Part shown: positions 34,775 through 42,679 of the stretch, piece after piece
Position numbering within the stretch: the stretch's first letter is position 1
How the letters are laid out: each line of letters starts with the position of its first letter
Origin: CAJCIY01 sp964245825
Lineage (GTDB): Bacteria; Actinomycetota; Actinomycetes; Mycobacteriales; CAJCIY01
Assembly (NCBI GenBank): GCA_964245825.1
Contig: CAXTNT010000004.1
Coordinates: 124,001-188,000 of the forward strand
Direction of reading: 5' to 3'
Length of the DNA stretch: 64,000 nt
Made by a program: the position numbers and the translations under genes
Notes under the pieces: generated by a model
Database searches by the model: none
What the model saw: only the letters and a program-made list of their open reading frames with translations
Told to the model about the DNA's origin: nothing

Positions 34775-35662
34775 ATGACCGCTCCCTCTGCTCTGCGACC
34801 CGCGGACCGCCCGGGCCGGCTCGCCGTCGGCGTCGTCGGTGCCGGCCGCGCCGGCAGCGCACTCGGCGCCGCATTTGCCCGGGCCGGGCACCGTGTGGTG
34901 GCCGCGACCCCGTCGACGCTCGACTATCCCTGGCTCGGTGCCCCGCCCCGTCTGCCTGCCGCCGACGTCGCCGCGCGCGCCGACCTGCTGCTGCTCACGG
35001 TCCCGGACGACGCGCTGGCCGACCTCGTCCGCGGACTCGCGGCCACCTCCGCGCTGCGGCCGGGGCAGCTCGTCCTGCACGCCTCCGGCGCCCACGGGCT
35101 CGCCGTGCTGGCCCCGGCGGCCGGGGCGGGCGCCCTGCCGCTGGCCCTGCACCCCGCGATGACATTCACGGGTGAGGAGACCGACCTCGCGCGACTCGCC
35201 GGGACGACGGTGGCGGTCACGGCGCCCGACGCGCTGCGGCCGATCGGCGAGGTGCTCGCCCTCGAGCTGGGCGGGGAGCCGGTCTGGGTGCCCGAGGGCC
35301 TGCGGCCCCTGTGGCACGCGGGCCTGGCGCACGGCGCCAACCACCTCGTCACGCTGGTCGGCCAGTGCGTCGACCTGCTCCGGCGCGCCGGGGTGGAGCA
35401 GCCCGAACACGTGCTGTCGCCGCTGCTCACGGCCGCGCTCGAGGGCGCGCTGCGCTCGGGCGTCGCTGCTCTCACCGGTCCCGTCGTGCGGGGCGATGCC
35501 GAGACCGTCGCCGCGCACCTGGAGGCCCTCCTCGGCGACCCGGCGCGGCCTGCGTACCTCGCGCTGGCGAGAGCCACCGCCGACCGGGCGCTCGACGCCG
35601 GCCGGCTGCGCGCCGTCGACGCAGAGCGGCTGCTGGACGTCCTGGGCGAGGTGGCCCGGTGA
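34775..35662 (+). CDS. Rossmann-fold dehydrogenase-like protein with DUF2520 domain
   Basis: A 295-residue protein. N-terminal NAD(P)-binding motif GVVGAGRAGSALGAAF near residue 20, LLLLTVPDDALADL, HASGAHGL and LHPAMTF; the C-terminal half is the DUF2520 helical domain (WHAGLAHGANHLVTLV), like that of ketopantoate and 6-phosphogluconate-type dehydrogenases. It overlaps panC by GTGA. No classical panE is visible in this cluster, so it may provide ketopantoate reductase activity, but this is inference from context. Confidence 0.85.
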   Translation: MTAPSALRPADRPGRLAVGVVGAGRAGSALGAAFARAGHRVVAATPSTLDYPWLGAPPRLPAADVAARADLLLLTVPDDALADLVRGLAATSALRPGQLVLHASGAHGLAVLAPAAGAGALPLALHPAMTFTGEETDLARLAGTTVAVTAPDALRPIGEVLALELGGEPVWVPEGLRPLWHAGLAHGANHLVTLVGQCVDLLRRAGVEQPEHVLSPLLTAALEGALRSGVAALTGPVVRGDAETVAAHLEALLGDPARPAYLALARATADRALDAGRLRAVDAERLLDVLGEVAR

Positions 35663-36498
35663 CCGCGCTCGTGCACACCCGGGCCGAGTTGGCGGCGGCG
35701 CTCGCCTCGATCGCGGGCCGGCCGCGGCTGGTGCCGACGATGGGCGCGCTGCACGCCGGCCACGCCGCGCTGATCGACGCCGCCGGTCCGGGTGCCGTGG
35801 TCTCGGTGTTCGTCAACCCGCTGCAGTTCGGCGCCGGCGAGGACCTCGACCGCTACCCACGCAGCCTCGACGCCGACGTCCGGTTGGCCGCGGAGCATGG
35901 CGCGGCCGTCGTCTGGGCGCCCGCCGTGAACGACGTCTACGTCGGCGGACAGCCGGCGGTCACCGTCCGTGCGGGACTGCCCGGGACCACGTACGAGGGG
36001 GCGGTGCGCCCGGGCCACTTCGACGGCGTGCTGACCGTCGTGGCGAAGCTGTTCGGCGTGGTGCGCCCGGCCGCCGCCTACTTCGGGCAGAAGGACGCGC
36101 AGCAGCTGGCACTGGTGCGGCGGATGGTCACCGACCTCGACCTGGGCGTCCGGATCGAGGAGGTCCCCACCGTCCGCGAGGCCGACGGGCTGGCGCTCTC
36201 CAGCCGCAACCGCTACCTGTCACCGGGGCAGCGGCGGGCGGCGCTCGCGCTCTCCCGCGCGGTGCTCTCCGGAGCGCTCGAGACGGCCCGCGCGGTGCTG
36301 GCCCGCGCGCCCGGCATCACCGTCGACTACTGCGACCTCGTCGACCCGGTGACGTTCGCGCCGGTACGCGAGGGCGGCGGGCGCCTGGTCGTGGCCGCCC
36401 GTGTCGGGACCACCCGTCTGATCGACAACGCTCCGGGGGTCGCCCTCGGGACCCGGTCGACCGTGCGCCTGCCGGCGCCCGTCCTGAGCTCGGTCTGA
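35659..36498 (+). CDS. panC: Pantothenate synthetase
   Basis: A 279-residue ligase joining pantoate and beta-alanine with ATP. HIGH-type motif in PTMGALHAGHAALI, FVNPLQFG, YFGQKDAQQL and the KMSK-like region LSSRNRYLSP are present. GTG start overlaps the preceding DUF2520 gene; panD begins ten bases after the stop. Confidence 0.97.
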   Translation: MTALVHTRAELAAALASIAGRPRLVPTMGALHAGHAALIDAAGPGAVVSVFVNPLQFGAGEDLDRYPRSLDADVRLAAEHGAAVVWAPAVNDVYVGGQPAVTVRAGLPGTTYEGAVRPGHFDGVLTVVAKLFGVVRPAAAYFGQKDAQQLALVRRMVTDLDLGVRIEEVPTVREADGLALSSRNRYLSPGQRRAALALSRAVLSGALETARAVLARAPGITVDYCDLVDPVTFAPVREGGGRLVVAARVGTTRLIDNAPGVALGTRSTVRLPAPVLSSV

Positions 36499-36507
36499 GA
36501 GGCTGCG

Positions 36508-36930
36508 ATGCACCGCACCATGCTCAAGTCCAAGATCCATCGCGCGACCGTGACGCAGGCCGACCTGCACTACGTCGGCTCGGTCACCGTCGACCGCGAC
36601 CTGATGGACGCAGCCGACCTGCTGGCCGGCGAGCAGGTGGCGATCGTCGACATCGACAACGGCGCGCGGCTCGAGACCTACGTGATCGCCGGCCCGCGGG
36701 GCTCGGGCGTCATCGGCATCAACGGCGCGGCGGCGCGCCTGGTCCAGACCGGCGACCTGGTGATCCTCATCTCGTACGCCCAGCTCACCGACGCCGAGGC
36801 GCAGACGTGGACGCCGCGGGTCGTGTTCGTCGATGCCGACAACCGCGTTTCCGGGACGAGCACAGACCCGGCGGACGCGCTGCCCGGCGACGCGGCGAGC
36901 CTGCGCGGCGACCGCGTGCAGCCCGGATGA
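36508..36930 (+). CDS. panD: Aspartate 1-decarboxylase (self-cleaving)
   Basis: A 140-residue pyruvoyl enzyme making beta-alanine for PanC. The autocatalytic cleavage site Gly24-Ser25 lies in HYVGSVTVD, and the proton-relay tyrosine in GINGAAARLV region is conserved. Its C-terminal ~20 residues are a variable tail as in other actinobacterial PanD. Stop overlaps nadB by ATGA. Confidence 0.97.
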   Translation: MHRTMLKSKIHRATVTQADLHYVGSVTVDRDLMDAADLLAGEQVAIVDIDNGARLETYVIAGPRGSGVIGINGAAARLVQTGDLVILISYAQLTDAEAQTWTPRVVFVDADNRVSGTSTDPADALPGDAASLRGDRVQPG

Positions 36931-38561
36931 CGGCCGCCGCCGGCACGCTCGTACCGCCGGCGATCGCGCTGCCCCGGCGGTTGCGCGCCGACCCGCCCGG
37001 TTGGGTCCGTACGAGCGACGTGGTGGTCGTCGGCTCGGGCATCGCCGGGCTGACGGCGGCGCTGCACGCGCGGCGCAGCGGGGCGCGGGTGCTCATCGTC
37101 ACCAAGGCGCTGCTCGACGCCGGCTCGACGCGGTGGGCGCAGGGTGGGATCGCCGCCGCCCTCTCCCCGCACGACAGCCCCGAGGAGCATCTCGTCGACA
37201 CGCTGGTGGCCGGCGCGGGCCTCTGCGACGAGGACGCCGTCCGCGTCCTGGTCACCGAGGGTCCGGCCCGGGTACGCGAGCTGGCGGCGCTGGGCGCGGC
37301 CTTCGACCTCGACGACAGCGGCGCTCTCGCGCTGACCCGCGAGGGTGGCCATCTGCGCGACCGCATCGTCCACGCCGGCGGGGACGCCACCGGCGCCGAG
37401 GTGGAGCGGGCCCTCATCGCCGCCGTCCGGGCCGACCCGGGCATCGAGGTGGTCGAGCACGCGGCCGTGCTCGACCTGCTCCTCGGGCCGGCGGGGCAGG
37501 CCGCCGGTCTCACCCTGCACGTGCTGGGCGAGGGCAGCCGCGACGGGGTCGGAGCGGTGCACGCCCGGGCGGTGGTGCTCGCCAGCGGCGGCATGGGCCA
37601 GGTCTTCGGCTCTACCACCAACCCTGCGGTGGCCACCGGCGACGGGGTGGCGGTGGCGCTGCGCGCGGGTGCCGTGGTCTCCGACCTCGAGTTCGTGCAG
37701 TTCCACCCGACGGTGATGTTCCTCGGCCCGGGTGCCGCCGGGCAGCAGCCGCTGCTGAGCGAGGCGATGCGCGGGGAGGGGGCGCGGATCGTGGACGCGG
37801 CCGGCACGCCGGTGATGGCCGGCGTACACCCGCTCGGTGACCTGGCGCCCCGCGACATCGTCGCGAAGGCGATGGCCCGCCGGATGACCGCGACGGGTGT
37901 CGACCACCTGTTCCTGGACGCGACCGCCGTCCCCGGCCTCGTCGGCCGGTTCCCGACCATCGTGGCGCGCTGCCGTGGGCTGGGGTACGACCCGGCCACC
38001 ACGCCGGTGCCGGTGGCGCCCGCCGCGCACTACGCCTCCGGCGGGGTCCGTACCGACCTGGCTGGCGCGTCGTCGGTGCCCGGCCTGTACGCCTGTGGCG
38101 AGGTGGCCTGCACCGGCGTCCACGGCGCCAACCGGCTCGCGTCCAACAGCCTGCTCGAAGGGCTGGTCTTCGCCACCCGCATCGGCGACGCGCTGGCCGG
38201 CGGCCTTGCGCCGCAGGCGGTCCCACAGCAGGCCGGCCGAGCGGCCGGCCTGGTCGACCCGGCCCGGCGGAGTGAGATCACGGCGGCCATGACCCGGGGT
38301 GCGGGGGTGCTGCGCAGCGCCGCCTCGCTGGCCGACACCGCCGCCGCGCTCGCGGCGATCGGCACCGACCACCCCGCCCCGTCGCCCGCGGCGTGGGAGG
38401 CCACCAACCTGCACACCGTCGCCTCGGCGCTGACGGCGGCCGCCGCCGCCCGCACCGAGACCCGCGGCAGCCATTGGCGCGAGGAGCACGACGGGCCGCA
38501 GGACGCCTGGGCGCAGAGCCTCGGCGTGACCCTCGGCGATGCGCTGGACGTACGCCGGTGA
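36927..38561 (+). CDS. nadB: L-aspartate oxidase
   Basis: A 544-residue flavoprotein making iminoaspartate from aspartate in NAD synthesis. FAD motif VVVGSGIAGLTAAL (Gly36-x-Gly), substrate region STRWAQGGIAAAL, QFHPTVMF, LSEAMRGEGARIVD, and the C-terminal GEVACTGVHGANRLASNSLLEGLVF. The final codons and stop lie in the first unit of a 36-bp tandem repeat that also carries the nadC start. Confidence 0.97.
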   Translation: MTAAAGTLVPPAIALPRRLRADPPGWVRTSDVVVVGSGIAGLTAALHARRSGARVLIVTKALLDAGSTRWAQGGIAAALSPHDSPEEHLVDTLVAGAGLCDEDAVRVLVTEGPARVRELAALGAAFDLDDSGALALTREGGHLRDRIVHAGGDATGAEVERALIAAVRADPGIEVVEHAAVLDLLLGPAGQAAGLTLHVLGEGSRDGVGAVHARAVVLASGGMGQVFGSTTNPAVATGDGVAVALRAGAVVSDLEFVQFHPTVMFLGPGAAGQQPLLSEAMRGEGARIVDAAGTPVMAGVHPLGDLAPRDIVAKAMARRMTATGVDHLFLDATAVPGLVGRFPTIVARCRGLGYDPATTPVPVAPAAHYASGGVRTDLAGASSVPGLYACGEVACTGVHGANRLASNSLLEGLVFATRIGDALAGGLAPQAVPQQAGRAAGLVDPARRSEITAAMTRGAGVLRSAASLADTAAALAAIGTDHPAPSPAAWEATNLHTVASALTAAAAARTETRGSHWREEHDGPQDAWAQSLGVTLGDALDVRR

Positions 38562-38614
38562 GCCTCGGACCCGACCTCGCTGGACGTACGCCGGTGAGCC
38601 TCGGACCCGACCTC
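38543..38614 (+). repeat. Perfect 36-bp tandem duplication spanning the nadB stop and nadC start
   Basis: Units 38543-38578 and 38579-38614 are identical. Each holds the last five sense codons and TGA of nadB and the GTG start of nadC with its first codons. Because 36 is a multiple of three, both frames are preserved: nadB simply stops in the first unit, and nadC gains 12 N-terminal residues if the first GTG is used. Confidence 0.97.
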
Positions 38615-39499
38615 AGCCGGCAGCTCGCCGAGTCCGGTCTGGACGCTGCAGCGGTCCTGGAAATCGCCTCCCGGGCGCTCGCCGAGGATCTCGGCGGCGG
38701 CGTCGACGTCACCTCGGTCGCGACGGTGGGGGCCGATGTCCGGGGCACCGGTCTGTTCGTCCCGCGCGCCCCGGGCGTGCTCGCGGGGGTGCTGGCGGCG
38801 GCGGCGGTGGTGTCGTGCGCAGCCGACGGCGACGTGCAGCTGGAGCCGCTGGTGGCGGACGGCGCCGTGCTGGCCGCCGGCCGGCCGGTGCTGCGTGTGC
38901 ACGGTCGGATCCGCGCCCTGCTCCTCGCTGAGCGGACGGCCCTCAACCTCCTGTGTCACCTGTCCGGCGTTGCGACCGCCACCCGCCGCTGGGTGGACGC
39001 GGTCGCCGGCACCGGTGCCCAGATCCGTGACACCCGCAAGACCACGCCGGGTCTGCGCGCGCTGGAGAAGTACGCGGTCCGCGCCGGTGGCGGCGTCAAC
39101 CACCGCATGTCGCTGGCGGATGCCGCACTGGTCAAGGACAACCACGTGATCGCCGCCGGGGGGGTCGCGGCCGCCTTCGCCGCGGTCCGCCGCACGTTCC
39201 CGGCCGTCCCGGTCGAGGTCGAGTGCGACACGGTCGAGCAGGTACGGGAGGCGGTCACCGCTGGCGCCGACCTGCTGCTGCTCGACAACATGAGCCTGGC
39301 CGACATCCGGGCGTCGGTGGCCCTCGCGCGCGCCGCCGGGGTGCGTACCGAGGCCAGCGGTGGGCTGACCTTCGAGGCCGCGCGCGCCGTTGCCTCGGCG
39401 GGCGTCGACTACCTCGCCGTCGGCGCGCTCACCCACTCCGCGCCGGTGCTGGACCTCGGCCTCGACCTGGTGCTGGACGCCTCGTCCGGGGGCGGCTGA
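38558..39499 (+). CDS. nadC: Nicotinate-nucleotide pyrophosphorylase (quinolinate phosphoribosyltransferase)
   Basis: A 313-residue enzyme making nicotinate mononucleotide from quinolinate and PRPP. Signatures: ALAEDLGGGVDVTS, ERTALNLLCHLSGVAT, IRDTRKTTPGLRALEKYAV, GGGVNHRMSLADA, LLLDNMS and the C-terminal EASGGL and GVDYLAVGALTHS. Two equivalent GTG starts exist because of the tandem duplication: 38558 overlaps the nadB stop and is taken here; 38594 would give 301 residues. The N-terminus therefore repeats GRTPVSLGPDL. No nadA is found in this window. Confidence 0.95.
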   Translation: MSLGPDLAGRTPVSLGPDLSRQLAESGLDAAAVLEIASRALAEDLGGGVDVTSVATVGADVRGTGLFVPRAPGVLAGVLAAAAVVSCAADGDVQLEPLVADGAVLAAGRPVLRVHGRIRALLLAERTALNLLCHLSGVATATRRWVDAVAGTGAQIRDTRKTTPGLRALEKYAVRAGGGVNHRMSLADAALVKDNHVIAAGGVAAAFAAVRRTFPAVPVEVECDTVEQVREAVTAGADLLLLDNMSLADIRASVALARAAGVRTEASGGLTFEAARAVASAGVDYLAVGALTHSAPVLDLGLDLVLDASSGGG

Positions 39500-40254
39500 T
39501 GCTGCTCACCCTGGACGTCGGGAACACGAACAACGTGCTGGGCGTCTTCGACGGCGAGCGGCTGGTCGACTCCTGGCGCGTACGTACCAACGCGCACGCC
39601 ACCGCCGACGAGCTGGCCCTCCAGCTCCGCGGGCTCCTCGGCTCCACGCCGGTTACCGGCATCGCGCTGTCCTCGACGGTCCCGTCCGTGCTGGACGAGA
39701 TGCGGCGGATGGGTGCGCGCTACTACCCGGGCGTGCCGATGGTCGTCGTCGAGCCCGGGGTCCGGACTGGCGTGCCGCTGCTGTACGACAACCCCCGCGA
39801 GGTCGGCCCCGACCGGATCGCCAACACGCTCGCCGCCTACCACCTCTACGGCGGGCCGTCGGTGGTCGTCGACTTCGGCACGTCGACGAACTTCGACGTG
39901 GTGTCGGCCAAGGGTGAGTTCCTCGGTGGCGTGGTGGCGATCGGCATCGAGGTCGGCATCGACGCGCTGGCGGCCCGGGGGGCGCGGCTGTTCAAGGTGG
40001 AGCTGTCGAGGCCGCGGTCGGTGATCGGGAAGTCGACCGCCGAGGCCCTGCAGTCCGGGGTGCTCTACGGCACGGTCGGGCAGATCGACGGCATCGTGCG
40101 CCGGATCGTCACCGAGCTGGGGGGTGCGGCCCAGGTCATCGCCACCGGAGGTCTGGCGCCGCTCGTGCTCGCCGAGTCCGAGACCGTGCAGCACCACGAG
40201 CCGGACCTCACCCTGATCGGCCTTCGGTTGGTGTACGAGCGCAACCAGCCCTGA
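39499..40254 (+). CDS. coaX: Type III pantothenate kinase
   Basis: A 251-residue acetate-kinase-fold enzyme starting CoA synthesis from pantothenate. Motifs: LDVGNTN (residues 5-11), the GPDRIAN block and VDFGTSTNFD, then GGVVAIGIEVGIDAL and ATGGLAPL. The start TGATG overlaps the nadC stop by one base, placing CoA and NAD synthesis in one transcript. Confidence 0.96.
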   Translation: MLLTLDVGNTNNVLGVFDGERLVDSWRVRTNAHATADELALQLRGLLGSTPVTGIALSSTVPSVLDEMRRMGARYYPGVPMVVVEPGVRTGVPLLYDNPREVGPDRIANTLAAYHLYGGPSVVVDFGTSTNFDVVSAKGEFLGGVVAIGIEVGIDALAARGARLFKVELSRPRSVIGKSTAEALQSGVLYGTVGQIDGIVRRIVTELGGAAQVIATGGLAPLVLAESETVQHHEPDLTLIGLRLVYERNQP

Positions 40255-40303
40255 GGCCTGCCGGCGCGGGCTGCGTGGACGTGCCGGGGTGGCCCGGGGG
40301 CGG

Positions 40304-40361
40304 GTTGGGTCGGCGTGTTGTCGCCGACTCGCCGTGGCGTCCGACAACAACGCAACCCAAC
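40304..40361. terminator. Long imperfect hairpin after coaX
   Basis: Arms 40304-40323 and 40342-40361 match at 16 of 20 positions (outer GTTGGGT/ACCCAAC and inner TGTTGTCG/CGACAACA are perfect) around an 18-base loop. It is 50 bases after the coaX stop and 43 before the -10 of the soxR-like gene, so it may terminate the pan-nad-coa transcript; an operator role for the regulator is possible. Confidence 0.5.
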
Positions 40362-40403
40362 GGGCGGGCGGCGGGCAGGCGCCGGTGGGAGCGGCAGAGC
40401 GGT

Positions 40404-40409
40404 TAGGTT
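40404..40409 (+). promoter_or_regulatory. -10 box for leaderless SoxR-like gene
   Basis: TAGGTT, seven bases before the GTG at 40417. It supports the chosen start over the longer open frame. Confidence 0.45.
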
Positions 40410-40416
40410 CGGCCTG

Positions 40417-40872
40417 GTGGCGGAGCTGGCGATCGGCGAGCTCGCACGGCGGTCAGGGGTGGCAGTCAGCGCGTTGCGGTTCTACGAGCAGCGCGGGTTG
40501 ATCTCCTCGACGCGGACCGACGGGAACCAACGCCGGTACGAGCGCGCGACGCTGCGCCGCGTCGCCTTCGTCCAAGCGGGGCGCCGGCTCGGTATGTCGC
40601 TCACGGACATCGCCGCCGCACTTGCCACGCTGCCGGTCGGGCGTACGCCCACCGCGCAGGATTGGGAGTGCGTGTCGCGGCGGTGGGCGGTCCGGATCGA
40701 CGAGCAGATCGCCGACCTGCATCGGATGCGGGAGACCCTCGACGGCTGCATCGGCTGCGGCTGCCTGTCACTCACCAGATGCGGGCTGTTCAACGCCGGC
40801 GACAAGGCAGCGACCGTCGGGCCCGGCCCACGGTGGTTGCTGGGCGACCGCTCTACCGACGTACCCGACTGA
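40417..40872 (+). CDS. soxR: SoxR-like redox-sensing MerR regulator
   Basis: A 151-residue MerR-family activator. Winged helix GELARRSGVAVSALRFYEQRGLI at residues 7-29, dimerisation helix to ~110, and the [2Fe-2S] cluster ligands Cys111-x2-Cys114-x-Cys116-x5-Cys122, the SoxR pattern. It would respond to redox-cycling compounds. No palindromic SoxR box was found in its own promoter, and no obvious target gene lies beside it. Four bases separate its stop from the convergent phosphatase gene stop. Confidence 0.9.
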   Translation: MAELAIGELARRSGVAVSALRFYEQRGLISSTRTDGNQRRYERATLRRVAFVQAGRRLGMSLTDIAAALATLPVGRTPTAQDWECVSRRWAVRIDEQIADLHRMRETLDGCIGCGCLSLTRCGLFNAGDKAATVGPGPRWLLGDRSTDVPD

Positions 40873-40875
40873 GGC

Positions 40876-41805
40876 TCACACGGGCACGAGCGCCAGGGTC
40901 GGTTCGACCTGCGGCACCGCGCGCCGCGGTCTGAGCAGTCGCTGCGCCTCGAGCACCACGCCGAGCAGCGCCGCGGAGGCGAGGCCGTCCAGCCAGTAGT
41001 GGTTGCCGGTCACGAGGACGACGAGCATCGTCAGCAGCGGGTAGGCCAGCACGGCCCACCGCCAGGGCGACCGCGCCGTGCCGATCACGGCCAGCGCGAC
41101 GATCAGCGCCCAGCCGACGTGGACCGACGGCATCGCGGAGAGCTGGTCGGCCAGCCCGTGGACGGGGTACACCGAGAGACCGTCGCGCCGAGCGCTGTCG
41201 AGTACCCCCAGACCCGGGATCAGCCGCGGCGGCGCCACCGGGATCAGCTGCAGCAGGAGGGCCAGCCCGGTGAAGGCCACGACGGTCGTCCGGACCCGGC
41301 CGTACGTGTCGCGGTGCCGCAGCAGCAGCCACAGCAAGGTGAGGGCCAGCACCGGCGCGAACAGCCAGGCATACCAGGCGTCCGCCGCGCGCAGGAGGTC
41401 GGGTGAGAGCAGGCGCTGCAGGGCGCCCTCGGAGGGCAGATGCGCTCGCCGCTCGGCGCGCCAGAGCGCGAGCCCGCGCGCGTGCGCCCCCGCGCGGCCG
41501 GTGAGCGCCTCGTGGGCGACGACCCGCCACACCACGAACAGGGCGTTGAGGATGACGACCTCACGCCACACGTACACCCACCGCCGACCTCGGCCGCTCG
41601 CCGTCGGCGTCGCGAGACCGGCACCGAACGGCCGCCCGCAGTGGGCGCAGGCATCGACCGCCGCGGGGTTGCGCGCGCGGCAGAAGACGCAGACCCAGAA
41701 CACCTCTGTGGCCTCGACGTGCCCGGGGCGCTCCTGAACCGCCGGCCGCCCGCGCGCCGACCCCGCCGCCGCCGCGCCCGCCGGACGACCCGGCTCGCTC
41801 GGCAC
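40876..41805 (-). CDS. PAP2-superfamily membrane phosphatase with N-terminal RanBP2-type zinc finger
   Basis: A 309-residue protein. Residues 37-56 match the RanBP2 zinc-finger pattern W-x-C-x2-C-x3-N-x6-C-x2-C exactly (W37, C39, C42, N46, C53, C56). Then about five or six membrane helices and the PAP2_3/Aur1-like motifs VAPPRLIP, SAMPSVHVGWAL (PSxH) and GNHYWLDGLAS. Likely acts on lipid phosphates or phosphoinositol lipids; the function of the cytoplasmic zinc finger is unknown. Start is the only ATG; a GTG 29 codons later would still keep the zinc finger. Confidence 0.82.
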   Translation of the reverse strand: MPSEPGRPAGAAAAGSARGRPAVQERPGHVEATEVFWVCVFCRARNPAAVDACAHCGRPFGAGLATPTASGRGRRWVYVWREVVILNALFVVWRVVAHEALTGRAGAHARGLALWRAERRAHLPSEGALQRLLSPDLLRAADAWYAWLFAPVLALTLLWLLLRHRDTYGRVRTTVVAFTGLALLLQLIPVAPPRLIPGLGVLDSARRDGLSVYPVHGLADQLSAMPSVHVGWALIVALAVIGTARSPWRWAVLAYPLLTMLVVLVTGNHYWLDGLASAALLGVVLEAQRLLRPRRAVPQVEPTLALVPV

Positions 41806-41847
41806 CCGCCCGTCAGACTCCGGGCGGCTGCGGCCGGGACGGTGGCC

Positions 41848-42597
41848 TCACCGGGCGCGGGCGGACCAGACCTGGAGCCGGTACGGCATCGCGACCACCC
41901 CGTCCACCGCCACCTCCGCGCCGAGCGCGCGGACGGCGGCGAGCCGGTCCGCCCGCTCGTCGGCGGGCAGCACGATCACCGCGCTGCGGCTGGCGGCGAG
42001 GTCGACGAGGCCGTCGACCGTCAACACGTGCCGGTGGGCGTACACCCGCACCTGCGCCGCACCGAAGAGAGGCTGCAGCTCCGGAGGCTCGAGCGAGTCG
42101 CCGGCGTCCTCGTGGCCGACGAGGTCGCCGAACCGCGAGACCCACGGCAGGTCGTCCTCCCGCACGTTCCACAGCAGCCCGAGCAGCCCACCGGGCCGCA
42201 GCACCCGGGCGATCTCCGGCAGCGCTGTCGCCGGGTCGAACCAGTGGTAGGCCTGGGCCGCCACCACCGCGTCGAAGGTGGCGTCGGCGGCCGGCAGCGA
42301 CTCGGCGGTCCCGATCTCGTGCGGCACCCCGGGCAGCACCCGGGCGAGCTCGGCGAGCATCCCCTCCGACGGGTCGACGGCGAGCACGCGGTGCCCCTGC
42401 GCCAGCAGCGAGCGGGTCAGCTTGCCGGTGCCCGCGCCGAGGTCCAGCACGTCCAGCGGGTCGGCGCCGAGCAGGTCCCGTACCGCGTCCTCGGGATAGC
42501 CGGGGCGCGCCTTCTCGTAGACCGTCGCGGCGGCGCCGAACGAGGCGGCTCGGACCGCGCGCACGTCCGGCTCGGGGATGTGCTCGCCGTGCGCCAC
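41848..42597 (-). CDS. Class I SAM-dependent methyltransferase
   Basis: A 249-residue protein of the UbiE/Methyltransf_11 type: opening SFGAAATVYEKARPGYP, SAM motif VLDLGAGTGKLTRSL, acidic VDPSEGML, then AAQAYHWFDP and RVLRPGGLLGLLWN. GTG 42597 is preceded by AAGGGG at a good distance. Substrate not inferable. Divergent from lysS. Confidence 0.87.
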   Translation of the reverse strand: MAHGEHIPEPDVRAVRAASFGAAATVYEKARPGYPEDAVRDLLGADPLDVLDLGAGTGKLTRSLLAQGHRVLAVDPSEGMLAELARVLPGVPHEIGTAESLPAADATFDAVVAAQAYHWFDPATALPEIARVLRPGGLLGLLWNVREDDLPWVSRFGDLVGHEDAGDSLEPPELQPLFGAAQVRVYAHRHVLTVDGLVDLAASRSAVIVLPADERADRLAAVRALGAEVAVDGVVAMPYRLQVWSARAR

Positions 42598-42665
42598 GCC
42601 ACGCCCCTTCGCCCGGACTCGGTCGCGAGCACCGTAACGGCAGCGACCGCCGGGTGGCCTGCCGA

Positions 42666-42671
42666 TAGCGT
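42666..42671 (+). promoter_or_regulatory. -10 box for leaderless lysS transcript
   Basis: TAGCGT, eight bases before the GTG start at 42680. Confidence 0.4.
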
Positions 42672-42679
42672 GCCGTTCC

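Noticed and set aside
32559..34874. Single 771-codon minus-strand frame covering nuoD and upstream
   Set aside because: Only the last 361 codons match NuoD; the rest is a shadow of the methyltransferase gene and the ABC remnant.
40255..40416. Canonical SoxR operator near the SoxR-like gene
   Set aside because: No CCTCAAG-type dyad was found; the only inverted repeat is the long hairpin at 40304-40361, which does not resemble it.
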